Positions 30,897 to 40,710 of a DNA stretch of 64,000 nucleotides are shown piece by piece (the first letter of the stretch is position 1; each line of letters opens with the position of its first letter). The DNA lies in the NCBI GenBank assembly GCA_017794705.1, contig CP051235.1, forward strand, positions 1,303,010 through 1,367,009, written 5' to 3'. Below the pieces are notes generated by a model. It saw only the letters and a list, made by a program, of their open reading frames with translations. It was not told where the DNA came from and searched no databases. Origin of the DNA: Devosia sp. Lineage in GTDB: Bacteria > Pseudomonadota > Alphaproteobacteria > Rhizobiales > Devosiaceae. Made by a program: the position numbers and the translations under genes.

Positions 30897-31811
30897 GTGG
30901 CACATCGTTTCGTAAGCATCGGCGAATGCATGGTGGAAATGTCGGGCGGCGAAGGCGGTCAGTATCGCATGGGATTTGCCGGCGACACGCTGAACACCGC
31001 CTGGTATGCGCGTGCGGCGCTGGGCGATGACTGGCAGGTCGACTATGTCACGGCACTGGGCAGCGACATTTATTCGGGCCAGATCCGCGATTTCCTCCAG
31101 CACAACCGGATCGGCACCGAACATATCCAGACCATCCCGTCGCGTCGGCCGGGCCTCTATCTGATCCATCAGGCCGAGGGCGACAGACACTTCACCTATT
31201 GGCGCGAGAATTCGGCGGCCCGGTTGCTGGCCGATGATCCGGCGCGGCTTGCGACGGCGCTATCGGCCGCGGACATGATCTATTTTTCCGGGATCACGAT
31301 GGCTATCCTGACGCCCGAAGCGCGGGAGAGATTGCTGGCTGCCATTTCACAGGCGCGCCAGGCCGGTGCGAAAGTGGGGTACGATCCCAATGTGCGCCCG
31401 GCGCTTTGGGCGGACAATGGTGCCATTGCAGCAGGTATTGAACTGGCAGCCAGCGTGGCAGACTTTGCGCTGCCGACATTCGATGATGACGCTAAGGTGT
31501 TTGGCGACACGGACGCCGCCGAAATGGCGAAGCGCTACCAAGGCTACGGCGTTGCCGAGGTCGTCATCAAGGACGGGCCGAAGACCGCGACGGTCATTTC
31601 CCCCTCGGGGACGGTGAGCGTGGCTGCCGAGGAAGTGGCGCATGTGGTGGATGCGACCGGAGCCGGCGATTCATTTGCGGGGACGTATCTGTCTGCCCGG
31701 CTGTCCGGCAAATCGCCGGAGGAGGCCGCGCAGGAAGCGCATGCGGTGGCGGCCATCGTCATCCAGCATCCGGGTGCACTCGTGCCGCACGAGAAACTTG
31801 CAGCCGGCTAG
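30897..31811 (+). CDS. kdgK: 2-dehydro-3-deoxygluconokinase-like PfkB sugar kinase
   Basis: A 304-aa cytoplasmic ribokinase-family kinase, probably forming KDPG from KDG. The opening SIGECMVEMSGGEGGQYRMGFAGDTLNTA is a KdgK-type N-terminus (shown here as a motif span of residues ~6-34), and DATGAGDSFAGTYL is the catalytic PfkB signature. The GTG at 30897 is the best start; the longer frame runs antisense to the reductase. It overlaps the convergent DUF924 gene by 4 nt. Together with the divergent fructuronate-type reductase it suggests hexuronate degradation. Confidence 0.87.
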   Translation: MAHRFVSIGECMVEMSGGEGGQYRMGFAGDTLNTAWYARAALGDDWQVDYVTALGSDIYSGQIRDFLQHNRIGTEHIQTIPSRRPGLYLIHQAEGDRHFTYWRENSAARLLADDPARLATALSAADMIYFSGITMAILTPEARERLLAAISQARQAGAKVGYDPNVRPALWADNGAIAAGIELAASVADFALPTFDDDAKVFGDTDAAEMAKRYQGYGVAEVVIKDGPKTATVISPSGTVSVAAEEVAHVVDATGAGDSFAGTYLSARLSGKSPEEAAQEAHAVAAIVIQHPGALVPHEKLAAG

Positions 31812-32353
31812 AAGTGTTCGCCATCGCGGCCGGCGATGTAGTCCAGCTCTTCCGGTGTGGATTCTCTGCCCAGAGCTTCGTTGCGTTTCGGATAGCGGCC
31901 GAAGCGCTCGAGCAATTCCTTGTGCATCATTTCGAATTTTAGCGTGTCTTCATTGCCCAGCGCCGTGAACAGACGCACCGCCTCCTCGTGGATGACCAGC
32001 GATTCCGAGTGCATGTAGGGCATGTAGGCGAACATCTTCTTGCTTTCGTCGAGCTCCGCATCGAGCCCCTGCGCAACCAGTTCCTGGGCCAGCGCGAGCG
32101 CCATGTCGTCCGAGGCGAACGACCGGGCGTCGCCACGGTAGAACTGGCGCGAAAACTGATCGAGGACCAGAATTTCGGCAAGACGGCCGTGCGCGGAAGT
32201 GCGCCAGTGGAAGGCCTCTCCAGCGGCCACCATTCCATGCAGGTCAAAGAAGCGGTCACGCAGTTTCCGGTCGAACTCAGGTTTGGCGCCGAACCAGTCC
32301 TCGCTTGAGCTTTCGGTAAACCAGAAGTGGATGACGTCACTGGCGTCTTGCAT
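31808..32353 (-). CDS. DUF924 family protein
   Basis: A 181-aa soluble protein with the DUF924 features HFWFTESS near the N-terminus, ILVLDQFSRQFYRGDARSF, YMPYMHSE and RFGRYPKRNEALGRES. It is helical and lacks a signal peptide. The family function is not established; it is common in alphaproteobacteria. It follows the glycerate kinase gene on the same strand, 9 nt apart, and its tail overlaps kdgK. Confidence 0.88.
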   Translation of the reverse strand: MQDASDVIHFWFTESSSEDWFGAKPEFDRKLRDRFFDLHGMVAAGEAFHWRTSAHGRLAEILVLDQFSRQFYRGDARSFASDDMALALAQELVAQGLDAELDESKKMFAYMPYMHSESLVIHEEAVRLFTALGNEDTLKFEMMHKELLERFGRYPKRNEALGRESTPEELDYIAGRDGEHF

Positions 32354-32362
32354 GTTGGCTCC

Positions 32363-33643
32363 TCAGTCCTTTGCGGGTTCGATCAGGATCGCACGGAAAT
32401 CGTTGACGTTTGTCAATGTCGGACCGGTTATGACCTGATCCTCGAGCGCCTCGAAGAAACTGTGTGCATCGTTTCCATCCAACATGGCACGGGGGCTGAG
32501 GCCCATTCCAAGCGCGCGTTCGAGCGTATCCGGGCCGATAAGGGCACCGGCAATTTCCTCCTTTCCGTCCACGCCGTCGGTATCCGCTGCCAGCGCATGG
32601 ACGCCCGGCGCACCGTGCAACTCGACGGCGAGAGCGAGCAGGAACTCGACGTTGCGCCCTCCCCGGCCCTTGTTGCGCACGGTCACCGTGGTTTCGCCAC
32701 CAGACAGCAGCACGCATGGCGGGGGCGCCGGCTGGCCGTGTGTGCCGACCTGACGGGCCATGCCGGCCATGACCTTTGCAACCTCCCTCGCCTCGCCCTC
32801 GATACGGTCGCTCAGAATGAGCGGCGTAACGACATGTTGCCGGGCGGCTTCCGCCGCGGCTTCCAGCGCCATTTGTGGGGTGGCTATCATGCGGATTTCA
32901 GTATTTTTGAAAGCAGGATGATCAGGTTTGGGCGTTTCGTCGCTGCCCTGTTCGAGCAGCTTGATGATCGATTCCGGCAAGTCGATCCGGTAGCGCCGGA
33001 CAATCTCCAAAGCCTCCGCGGCGGTCGTCGGATCCGGGACCGTCGGGCCAGAAGCAATCGTTGCGGGGTCGTCGCCGGGCACATCCGAGATCATGAGCGT
33101 CACCTGACGTGCTTCTCCGGCGGCGAGGGCCAGCCGGCCGCCCTTGACCCGCGACAGGTGTTTGCGCAGGCAGTTCATCTCCGAGATATTGGCGCCGGAG
33201 GCCAGCATCTGGGCGTTCACCGCCTGTTTGTCCGCCAACGTCAGTCCCGGCATGGGGGCCGTGAGGAGTGCCGAGCCGCCGCCTGAAATCAGAAAGATGA
33301 CCAGATCATTCTTTGTCGCCGAGGCGGCAAGTTCGAGAATGCGCAAGGTGGCGGTCTCGCCCGCCTCATCTGGCACGGGATGGCTGGCTTCCACCACTTC
33401 GATATGTTGGCAGGGCACGGCATGGCCGTAACGGGTGATAACCAGACCCTCAAGCGGGCCGGACCAGGCTGCCTCGACAGCCTGTGCCATCCTGGCGGCG
33501 GCCTTGCCTGCACCCAGAACGATGGTGCGGCCGGCAGGTGGTTCCGGAAGATTTGGTGCCACCATTTGTAAGGGGTCAGCGGCGGCAAGCGCCGCATCAA
33601 ACATGGCGCGCAACAGGGCCTGGGGTTCCGTCATCTGATTCAT
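32363..33643 (-). CDS. gckA: Glycerate 2-kinase (MOFRL family)
   Basis: A 426-aa DUF4147/MOFRL-type kinase that phosphorylates D-glycerate, as in serine-cycle GckA and TtuD. It has VLGAGKAAARMA near the N-terminus, the phosphate-binding FLISGGGSALL (~117-127), and the C-terminal MOFRL motif SGGETTVTVRNKGRGGRN. The ATG at 33643 is used; an ATG 9 nt downstream is equally possible and no strong ribosome site is seen. It begins a two-gene unit with the DUF924 gene, and diverges from fnrL by 171 nt. Confidence 0.9.
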   Translation of the reverse strand: MNQMTEPQALLRAMFDAALAAADPLQMVAPNLPEPPAGRTIVLGAGKAAARMAQAVEAAWSGPLEGLVITRYGHAVPCQHIEVVEASHPVPDEAGETATLRILELAASATKNDLVIFLISGGGSALLTAPMPGLTLADKQAVNAQMLASGANISEMNCLRKHLSRVKGGRLALAAGEARQVTLMISDVPGDDPATIASGPTVPDPTTAAEALEIVRRYRIDLPESIIKLLEQGSDETPKPDHPAFKNTEIRMIATPQMALEAAAEAARQHVVTPLILSDRIEGEAREVAKVMAGMARQVGTHGQPAPPPCVLLSGGETTVTVRNKGRGGRNVEFLLALAVELHGAPGVHALAADTDGVDGKEEIAGALIGPDTLERALGMGLSPRAMLDGNDAHSFFEALEDQVITGPTLTNVNDFRAILIEPAKD

Positions 33644-33814
33644 GCGGGCGACGATACCTCAATTCGGGAAATGACAAACAAATGCTGTTTCAACATGTTG
33701 CGGATCGAGCATTGGTGCACCGCGCGCAAATGTCATCTTGGGACAGGCTGCAAATTGGCGCTACTGGAAATATTGAGCCGGGAGCGTTAATCTGTCGGCA
33801 CAATCAGGTGCGTA

Positions 33815-34537
33815 ATGCGGCAAGATATTCACAATTCCAGCATCCCGAAACTTTGCGTGTCGTGTGAAGCGCGGCATCGCGGGATATGCGGTGCGCTGTC
33901 GCCGGAAGAACTCGTTGAACTTGCGCGGCACACCAAGAAGGCCCGGCACAGTCCCGGCCGGGAACTGATCGGCGAATCCGAGGACATCACCTCGTTCGCC
34001 AACGTCATGAAGGGTGTGGTCAAGCTGTCCAAGATGCTGGAAGATGGTCGGCAGCAGGTTGTAGGACTGCAGTTTGCCCCGGACTTTCTGGGCCGGCCCT
34101 TCGGCGAATCCAGTCAGGTGACCGCCGAAGCTGCGTCGGAAGTGGACACGTGCAGCTTCCCGCGTAATGCCATTGAGACGCTGATAAAGCAGAACCCGGA
34201 ACTCGAACTTCGGCTGCACCGCCAGACGCTCAAGGAACTGGACGAGGCCCGGGAATGGATGGTGACGCTGGGCCGCAAGACCGCCGCGGAAAAGGTGGCG
34301 AGCTTCATCTATCTGATCGCGACGCATCTTGATCCGACGATCGATACCGAAGAAGTGCGATCCGTCAGCTTTGAATTGCCCATGAACCGGGCCGATATTG
34401 CAGATTTCCTGGGGCTGACGATTGAAACCGTTTCCCGCCAGCTGACCAAGCTGCGCCAGGATCAGGTCATCGAAATCGAGCACAACCGGCACTTCACGGT
34501 ACCGGATATCAGCCGCTTGAAAAAACGTTGCGGCTAG
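33815..34537 (+). CDS. fnrL: FnrL-type oxygen-sensing Crp/Fnr regulator
   Basis: A 240-aa Crp/Fnr regulator. Three N-terminal cysteines (C14, C17, C25) and one in VDTCSFP (~112) fit an oxygen-labile [4Fe-4S] cluster, as in FNR, rather than FixK without cysteines. The effector domain leads to the C-terminal helix-turn-helix with MNRADIADFLGLTIETVSRQLTKL (residue ~190-214), whose E-SR recognition pattern fits the TTGAT-N4-ATCAA site. The neighbouring FNR box and cco operon are the natural targets. Its stop overlaps the convergent hemerythrin-like gene. Confidence 0.92.
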   Translation: MRQDIHNSSIPKLCVSCEARHRGICGALSPEELVELARHTKKARHSPGRELIGESEDITSFANVMKGVVKLSKMLEDGRQQVVGLQFAPDFLGRPFGESSQVTAEAASEVDTCSFPRNAIETLIKQNPELELRLHRQTLKELDEAREWMVTLGRKTAAEKVASFIYLIATHLDPTIDTEEVRSVSFELPMNRADIADFLGLTIETVSRQLTKLRQDQVIEIEHNRHFTVPDISRLKKRCG

Positions 34538-34986
34538 TTGGCTCTGTCTGGCTGGCGCAGCAGCGCCACCAACCGACCTTCATAGGCTATGTGCCGCCGC
34601 AACCCGTCAAAGAACCCCCTGAGCAGATAGCCGGTCGCTTCCAGCGAGGGTGACGGCTGGCCGCGGCCAAGAGCCATCAGGGCCTCGGAGACTTCATCAC
34701 TGTAATAAAGATCGGAAGCATGATCCTGAAGGAATGCTTCAAGCACCGTGTCGCTGCTGACGTGAAACTGTGACTGCCTCCGAATCTCGGGGAACAGCTG
34801 CTTCTCCTCGATGTCGTGCGCACGCGCCATCAGCGGCTTGATGGCACGCGCCAGTTGCAGGCAGGTCTGCCGGTCAATGCTGGAGGGCAGCGAATCGGCG
34901 ACAGACTCCAAAGCATCGCACAGGGCCAACTGGTCTGCGCGGACGCTGTTGTAGGCGCTCAGGATGGCTTCGCGGTCGGATTCCAT
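34534..34986 (-). CDS. Hemerythrin-like HHE protein
   Basis: A 150-aa helical protein with HHE-type iron-ligand candidates: HDIEEKQLFPEI, DHASDLYY and HIAYEGRLVALL. It may bind oxygen or nitric oxide through a di-iron centre. I chose the ATG at 34986. A longer GTG start at 35052 would lie almost on the FNR box, whereas the ATG leaves a plausible leader for a promoter activated by FNR. It is convergent with fnrL and divergent from ccoN, which places it in the oxygen-response cluster. Confidence 0.72.
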   Translation of the reverse strand: MESDREAILSAYNSVRADQLALCDALESVADSLPSSIDRQTCLQLARAIKPLMARAHDIEEKQLFPEIRRQSQFHVSSDTVLEAFLQDHASDLYYSDEVSEALMALGRGQPSPSLEATGYLLRGFFDGLRRHIAYEGRLVALLRQPDRAN

Positions 34987-35056
34987 TCTGTAGGAGTTCC
35001 CCAAGCAGGCTGACGAGATTCGCCTTTCAAGAAACCTGAGCAAGCGGGACACGGCA

Positions 35057-35070
35057 TTGATCTAGGTCAA
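35057..35070. promoter_or_regulatory. FNR/FixK box between the hemerythrin-like gene and ccoN
   Basis: TTGATCTAGGTCAA matches TTGAT-N4-ATCAA with one mismatch. Its centre lies about 41 nt before a plausible ccoN transcription start near 35105 and about 41 nt before one near 35022 for the opposite gene, so one site could serve both directions. Confidence 0.8.
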
Positions 35071-35154
35071 AGCGCCGCCAGTGCGAGTTGCCTATTGAGG
35101 GTTGGCTGGTGGCCGAACCTGGGTGCCGGCGGTTCTGGAACACGGGGTTCAGGT

Positions 35155-36765
35155 ATGGGACATTTGGGGCGCACGGCCATTCTGGGGCTGGGAACTTTCC
35201 TCGCACTTCTTGCAGCGGCGTTTGCCGCCGACAGCGCATTTCGACTTCACGCATTCGTTCTGGTGCTGGCCCTCGGTGTGGCCACCATCTACATGCTCAG
35301 GACCGCGCCGACAGGCGATGCGCCCGCAGCCAAGGACGAATCCGACTATATGGACGGGCCTATTCGCGCCGGGGTCATTCTAACCACCTTCTGGGGGGTC
35401 GTCGGATTTCTGGTCGGCGTGGTCGCAGCTGCGCAACTGGCCTGGCCCGACTTCAATATTGAACCCTTCCTCAATTTCGGGCGTATCCGGCCGTTGCATA
35501 CTTCGGCGGTTGTGTTTGCGTTTGGCGGTACGGCGCTGATCACGACATCCATGTATGTCGTTCAGCGCACATCGCGGGCACGGCTGTTTGGCGGCGATCT
35601 CGCCTGGTTCGTGTTCTGGGGATACCAGCTTTTCATCCTGCTGGCAGCGACCGGCTATCTTCTGGGTATCACTGCGAGCAGGGAATACGCAGAACCGGAA
35701 TGGTACGTTGATCTGTGGCTGACCATAGTCTGGGTCGCCTATCTGATCATGTTCCTGGGCACGCTGATCAAGCGCAAGGAACCGCACATCTACGTGGCCA
35801 ACTGGTTCTATCTGGCCTTCATCGTGACCATCGCCATGCTGCACGTGGTCAACAATCTGGCCGTGCCGGTGAGCTTTCTCGGTACGAAGAGCTACTCGCT
35901 GTTTTCCGGCGTGCAGGACGCGCTGACCCAGTGGTGGTACGGCCATAATGCCGTGGGCTTTTTCCTGACCGCGGGCTTCCTCGGCATGATGTACTATTTC
36001 ATGCCGAAACAGGCCGAGCGGCCGGTCTATTCGTACCGACTGTCGATCATTCACTTCTGGTCGTTGATCTTCCTCTACATCTGGGCCGGCCCGCATCACC
36101 TGCACTATACCGCCCTGCCCGACTGGGCGCAGACGCTCGGCATGGTGTTCTCGGTGATGCTGTGGATGCCTTCGTGGGGCGGCATGATCAACGGGTTGAT
36201 GACCCTGCAGGGTGCGTGGGACAAGATCCGCACCGACCCGATCATCCGCATGATGGTGGTCGCGGTCGCCTTTTACGGCATGTCGACCTTCGAGGGTCCG
36301 GTGATGTCGATCAAGGCGGTCAACGGGCTCAGCCACTATACCGACTGGACCATTGGCCATGTGCATTCGGGTGCATTGGGCTGGGTCGGCATGATCTCGT
36401 TCGGTGCCGTCTACTTCCTGGTGCCGCGCCTGTGGAACCGCGAACGCATCTACTCGCTTCGCATGATCAACTGGCACTTCTGGTTCGCCACACTCGGCAT
36501 CGTGGTCTACGCCGCCGTGATGTGGGTGGCCGGCATCACCCAGGGGTTGATGTGGCGCGAGTACGATGACCAGGGCTTCCTTGTCTATTCTTTCGCCGAG
36601 ACGGTTCAGGCGCTGCATCCCTACTACGTGCTGCGTGTGTTCGGCGGCCTGCTTTACCTGATCGGCGGCCTGATCATGGCGTGGAACGTCTACCAAACCA
36701 TCCGGGGCAATGTCCGCAACGAGCGGCCCCTCGTCACCCACACCGTCGCCCAACCGGCCGAATAG
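35155..36765 (+). CDS. ccoN: cbb3-type cytochrome c oxidase subunit I
   Basis: A 536-aa heme-copper oxidase catalytic subunit for micro-aerobic respiration. About 13-14 helices follow an N-terminal extra pair ([31 protein letters not shown]). Metal-ligand segments include [27 protein letters not shown] and [16 protein letters not shown] chose the ATG at 35155; a TTG at 35095 would lengthen it by 20 residues. It begins ccoNOQP, downstream of the FNR box. Confidence 0.95.
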   Translation: MGHLGRTAILGLGTFLALLAAAFAADSAFRLHAFVLVLALGVATIYMLRTAPTGDAPAAKDESDYMDGPIRAGVILTTFWGVVGFLVGVVAAAQLAWPDFNIEPFLNFGRIRPLHTSAVVFAFGGTALITTSMYVVQRTSRARLFGGDLAWFVFWGYQLFILLAATGYLLGITASREYAEPEWYVDLWLTIVWVAYLIMFLGTLIKRKEPHIYVANWFYLAFIVTIAMLHVVNNLAVPVSFLGTKSYSLFSGVQDALTQWWYGHNAVGFFLTAGFLGMMYYFMPKQAERPVYSYRLSIIHFWSLIFLYIWAGPHHLHYTALPDWAQTLGMVFSVMLWMPSWGGMINGLMTLQGAWDKIRTDPIIRMMVVAVAFYGMSTFEGPVMSIKAVNGLSHYTDWTIGHVHSGALGWVGMISFGAVYFLVPRLWNRERIYSLRMINWHFWFATLGIVVYAAVMWVAGITQGLMWREYDDQGFLVYSFAETVQALHPYYVLRVFGGLLYLIGGLIMAWNVYQTIRGNVRNERPLVTHTVAQPAE

Positions 36766-36774
36766 GAGACTTCG

Positions 36775-37575
<801 letters not shown>

Positions 37576-37584
37576 GGACGCGAG

Positions 37585-37752
37585 ATGGACGTTTTGAACA
37601 TCACCTACGAAAGCTTCCGGCACTTCGCCGACAGCTGGGGCCTGCTCTACATGCTGGGGATCTTTCTCATCGTGATCGCCCTTGTGCTGCTGCCGGGCGC
37701 AAAGAAGCGCGCCCGGGACGCGGCGCAAATTCCGTTCAATGAAGACCGCTGA
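37585..37752 (+). CDS. ccoQ: cbb3-type cytochrome c oxidase subunit IV
   Basis: A 55-aa single-helix protein starting MDVLNITYESFRHFADSW, with the hydrophobic span LLYMLGIFLIVIALVLLP and a basic-acidic tail. CcoQ stabilises the cbb3 complex. Position between ccoO (9-nt gap) and ccoP, and the usual PxxxKKRA-type tail, support the call. It begins with ATG at 37585. Confidence 0.92.
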   Translation: MDVLNITYESFRHFADSWGLLYMLGIFLIVIALVLLPGAKKRARDAAQIPFNEDR

Positions 37753-37770
37753 GAACCGAGGCGCAGAGAA

Positions 37771-38631
37771 ATGACCGAGAAAGAACGCGACGAAATCAGT
37801 GGTACGGAAACCACCGGCCATGAGTGGGACGGGATCAAGGAACTCAACACGCCGCTGCCGCGGTGGTGGCTGTGGACCTTTTACGGCACAATCGTCTGGG
37901 CCCTTGGTTACGTGATCGTCTACCCCGCCATCCCGCTGATCAATTCAGCGACGCCCGGTGTTCTGGGCTATTCCAGCCGCGCGGAACTGGACCAGCAGGT
38001 GGCCATGGCCGCCGAGGCCCAGGCCGATACGGTTGCCCGGATCGAGGAACTGGACGTGGCCAGCATCATCGGCGACGAGGAACTGGCGCGGTTTGCCCGC
38101 GCCGGGGGACGGTCGCTGTTCAAGAACTATTGCTCGCAATGCCACGGGTCGGGTGCAACCGGCGCACCGGGCTATCCCAACCTCAATGACGACGAATGGA
38201 TCTGGGGCGGTACGCCGGAAGCCATTTACGCAACGATTGCGCATGGCGTGCGCTATGAAGACGACCCGGAGACCCGGTTCAACCTGATGCCGGCGGTTTC
38301 GGAATACCTGTCGCCGGAAGAAGTGCGTGAGGTGAGCCACTATGCGGCCTCGCTCAGCGGCATGGCGGAAGGCGAGGCGACCGCTGCAGGTCAGCAATTG
38401 TTCGCCGAGAACTGCGCGGCGTGCCACGGCGAAATGGGTGAAGGCATTGCAGAAATGGGCGCTCCTGCCCTCAACAATGCCATCGGGCTCTATGCAGAAG
38501 ACTATGAAGGCATTCTGGCCCAGGTGCAGGCCCCCCGGCACGGCGTGATGCCGGCATGGCTCGGGCGGATGAGTGAAGCAAGCGTCAAGCAACTGGCCGT
38601 GTACGTGCACTCGCTGGGAGGCGGCCAGTAA
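37771..38631 (+). CDS. ccoP: cbb3-type cytochrome c oxidase subunit III
   Basis: A 286-aa membrane-anchored di-heme cytochrome c. A single helix (WLWTFYGTIVWALGYVIVY, ~35-53) is followed by two CxxCH heme sites, CSQCH (~122) and CAACH (~213). It accepts electrons from the cytochrome bc1 side and feeds CcoO. It ends the ccoNOQP block; ccoG follows after 27 nt. Confidence 0.95.
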   Translation: MTEKERDEISGTETTGHEWDGIKELNTPLPRWWLWTFYGTIVWALGYVIVYPAIPLINSATPGVLGYSSRAELDQQVAMAAEAQADTVARIEELDVASIIGDEELARFARAGGRSLFKNYCSQCHGSGATGAPGYPNLNDDEWIWGGTPEAIYATIAHGVRYEDDPETRFNLMPAVSEYLSPEEVREVSHYAASLSGMAEGEATAAGQQLFAENCAACHGEMGEGIAEMGAPALNNAIGLYAEDYEGILAQVQAPRHGVMPAWLGRMSEASVKQLAVYVHSLGGGQ

Positions 38632-38658
38632 GCCTTGCGCTGAAACCGGACAATTTCC

Positions 38659-40212
38659 ATGGCCCTCACAGGCAATGAAATCCACGAGTTTGATATCGAC
38701 CCGGTCAACAAGGCCGGGTCGCGTCAGCCGCTTTATGCACCACGCAAGAAGATTTTCCCGAAGCGGGTTTCGGGCAGCTTCCGGCGCTTCAAGTGGCTGG
38801 TGATGGCGATCACGCTGGCGATCTACTACATCACGCCGTGGCTGCGGTGGGACCGCGGCGCCTATGCGCCGGACCAGGCGGTGCTCGTCGACATGGCGAA
38901 CCGGCGCTTCTATTTCTTCTTCATCGAGATCTGGCCGCAGGAATTCTACTATGTGGCCGGCATGCTGGTGATGGCTGGGATCGGGCTGTTTCTGGTCACC
39001 TCGACGGTGGGGCGCGCATGGTGCGGCTATACCTGCCCGCAGACCGTGTGGGTTGACCTGTTCCTTGTTGTGGAGCGGGCCATCGAAGGCGACCGCAACC
39101 AGCGCATCAAGCTCGATGCGGCGCCGTGGTCGGCGGAGAAGCTGGTCAAGCGGGTGTCCAAGCACGGCATCTGGCTGTTCATCGGGGTGCTGACCGGTGG
39201 CGCGTGGATTTTCTATTTCGCCGATGCCCCGACCCTTCTCAACGATTTCATCCGTTTCGAAGCGCCGTTCGTGGCCTATGCGACCGTCGCCATCCTGACT
39301 GCCACGACCTACACGTTTGGGGGGCTGATGCGCGAGCAGGTGTGCACCTACATGTGCCCCTGGCCGCGCATCCAGGCCGCCATGCTCGACGAGAATTCGC
39401 TGACTGTCACCTACAATGACTGGCGCGGCGAGCCGCGGACCAAGCACGCCAAGAAGGCCGTAACAGAAGGCAAGCCGGCGGGCGATTGCGTGGACTGCAA
39501 TGCCTGTGTGGCGGTCTGCCCGATGGGCATCGACATCCGCGACGGGCAGCAGCTGGAATGCATCACCTGCGCGCTGTGCATCGACGCCTGCGACAATGTG
39601 ATGGACAAACTGGGCAAGGAGCGCGGGCTGATCTCCTATGCCACGCTGAACGACTACAATGCCAACATGGCCATCGCCATGAACGATGATGCGCGGATCG
39701 AGCCGGCGCGGGTGCGCGGCGGCGATGGCAAGCTTGTCGGCGCGATCAAGCAGACCAACTGGCGGTCGATCGTGCGGCCGCGCACGCTGATCTATTTCGG
39801 CATCTGGAGCCTGATCGGGTTGGGCATGTTGTTCATCCTGTTCACCCGCGAGCGGCTGGACCTGAACGTGCTGCACGACCGCAATCCGCTTTATGTGCAA
39901 CTGGCCGACGGGTCGATCCGCAATGGTTATGACGTCAAGATTTTGAACATGACGCCCGAGGCGCGATTGGTGGAACTGACGCTTGAGGGCCTGCCCGGGG
40001 GCAGCATGCGGCTGGCCGGACAATCGGGTGAGACCTCGCAGCAGTTCATTCTTGACGTCGACCCGGACAAAGTTTTGCCGCTCAGGCTTTATGTCGAGGC
40101 TGACCCGGCCCAGCTGAGTGGGCCGCAACATCCGTTTGCGATCAAGGTTGAAGATGTGCTGGGTGACGAGTCGACGAAAGTCGATGTCCGCTTTGAATCC
40201 CCGCGCGAGTAG
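38659..40212 (+). CDS. ccoG: cbb3 oxidase assembly protein CcoG (FixG)
   Basis: A 517-aa membrane polyferredoxin needed for copper supply to cbb3 oxidase. Five or so helices carry CGYTCPQ and CTYMCPW motifs, then two ferredoxin-type 4Fe-4S clusters (CVDCNACVAVCP and CITCALCIDAC), and an Ig-like C-terminal periplasmic domain. It leads ccoGHIS, just after ccoP. Confidence 0.95.
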   Translation: MALTGNEIHEFDIDPVNKAGSRQPLYAPRKKIFPKRVSGSFRRFKWLVMAITLAIYYITPWLRWDRGAYAPDQAVLVDMANRRFYFFFIEIWPQEFYYVAGMLVMAGIGLFLVTSTVGRAWCGYTCPQTVWVDLFLVVERAIEGDRNQRIKLDAAPWSAEKLVKRVSKHGIWLFIGVLTGGAWIFYFADAPTLLNDFIRFEAPFVAYATVAILTATTYTFGGLMREQVCTYMCPWPRIQAAMLDENSLTVTYNDWRGEPRTKHAKKAVTEGKPAGDCVDCNACVAVCPMGIDIRDGQQLECITCALCIDACDNVMDKLGKERGLISYATLNDYNANMAIAMNDDARIEPARVRGGDGKLVGAIKQTNWRSIVRPRTLIYFGIWSLIGLGMLFILFTRERLDLNVLHDRNPLYVQLADGSIRNGYDVKILNMTPEARLVELTLEGLPGGSMRLAGQSGETSQQFILDVDPDKVLPLRLYVEADPAQLSGPQHPFAIKVEDVLGDESTKVDVRFESPRE

Positions 40213-40224
40213 GAGCAGGTGAAC

Positions 40225-40710
40225 ATGGCACGTACTCTGGCTAAAGGCGAATTCACCGGCTGGCACATGCTGTTCTCGATCGTCGCCTTCTTTGCGGTGA
40301 TCCTGGGAGTGAACCTGTTCATGGCGTTTTCGGCGACATCGACCTGGACCGGGCTGGTGGTGCAGAACTCCTATGTGGCCAGCCAGGAATTCAACACCAA
40401 GCTGGCGAACGCCCGGCAACAGGCCGAATGGGGCTGGCGCGGCAGCCTTGAATATGCGGACGGGCAGCTGGTTTTCACGTTGCTGGATGGTGATGATCGG
40501 CCCATTGCCGCTGAAGATGTGACCATTGCCCTCAGCCGCCCCATCGGGGTGAGTGGCGACCAGACAGTCGTCATGCCTGCCGATGCGACCGGACGCTATA
40601 CGCTGGCGCTCGGGCTGGACGCGGGGGTCTGGAACGCTGCGATCGTGGCGCGGTTTGCCGATCTGCCGGACTATGAACATCGGGCCCGGTTTGTTGTCGG
40701 GAGCGACTGA
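40225..40710 (+). CDS. ccoH: cbb3 oxidase assembly protein CcoH (FixH)
   Basis: A 161-aa single-pass membrane protein that assists cbb3 assembly. The N-terminus MARTLAKGEFTGWHML and the helix SIVAFFAVILGVNLFMAF are FixH-like, followed by a periplasmic domain with ARQQAEWGW. The ATG at 40225 is favoured over a GTG at 40219 because AGGAG is spaced 9 nt from it. Its stop overlaps ccoI as TGATG. Confidence 0.93.
   Translation: MARTLAKGEFTGWHMLFSIVAFFAVILGVNLFMAFSATSTWTGLVVQNSYVASQEFNTKLANARQQAEWGWRGSLEYADGQLVFTLLDGDDRPIAAEDVTIALSRPIGVSGDQTVVMPADATGRYTLALGLDAGVWNAAIVARFADLPDYEHRARFVVGSD

Noticed and set aside
33644..33814. An FNR box upstream of fnrL
   Set aside because: No TTGAT-N4-ATCAA-like sequence was found; only partial TTGA matches.
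37945..40680. An open frame of 911 codons antisense to ccoP, ccoG and ccoH
   Set aside because: The sense genes carry heme and iron-sulfur motifs; the antisense frame has none. It is a shadow.
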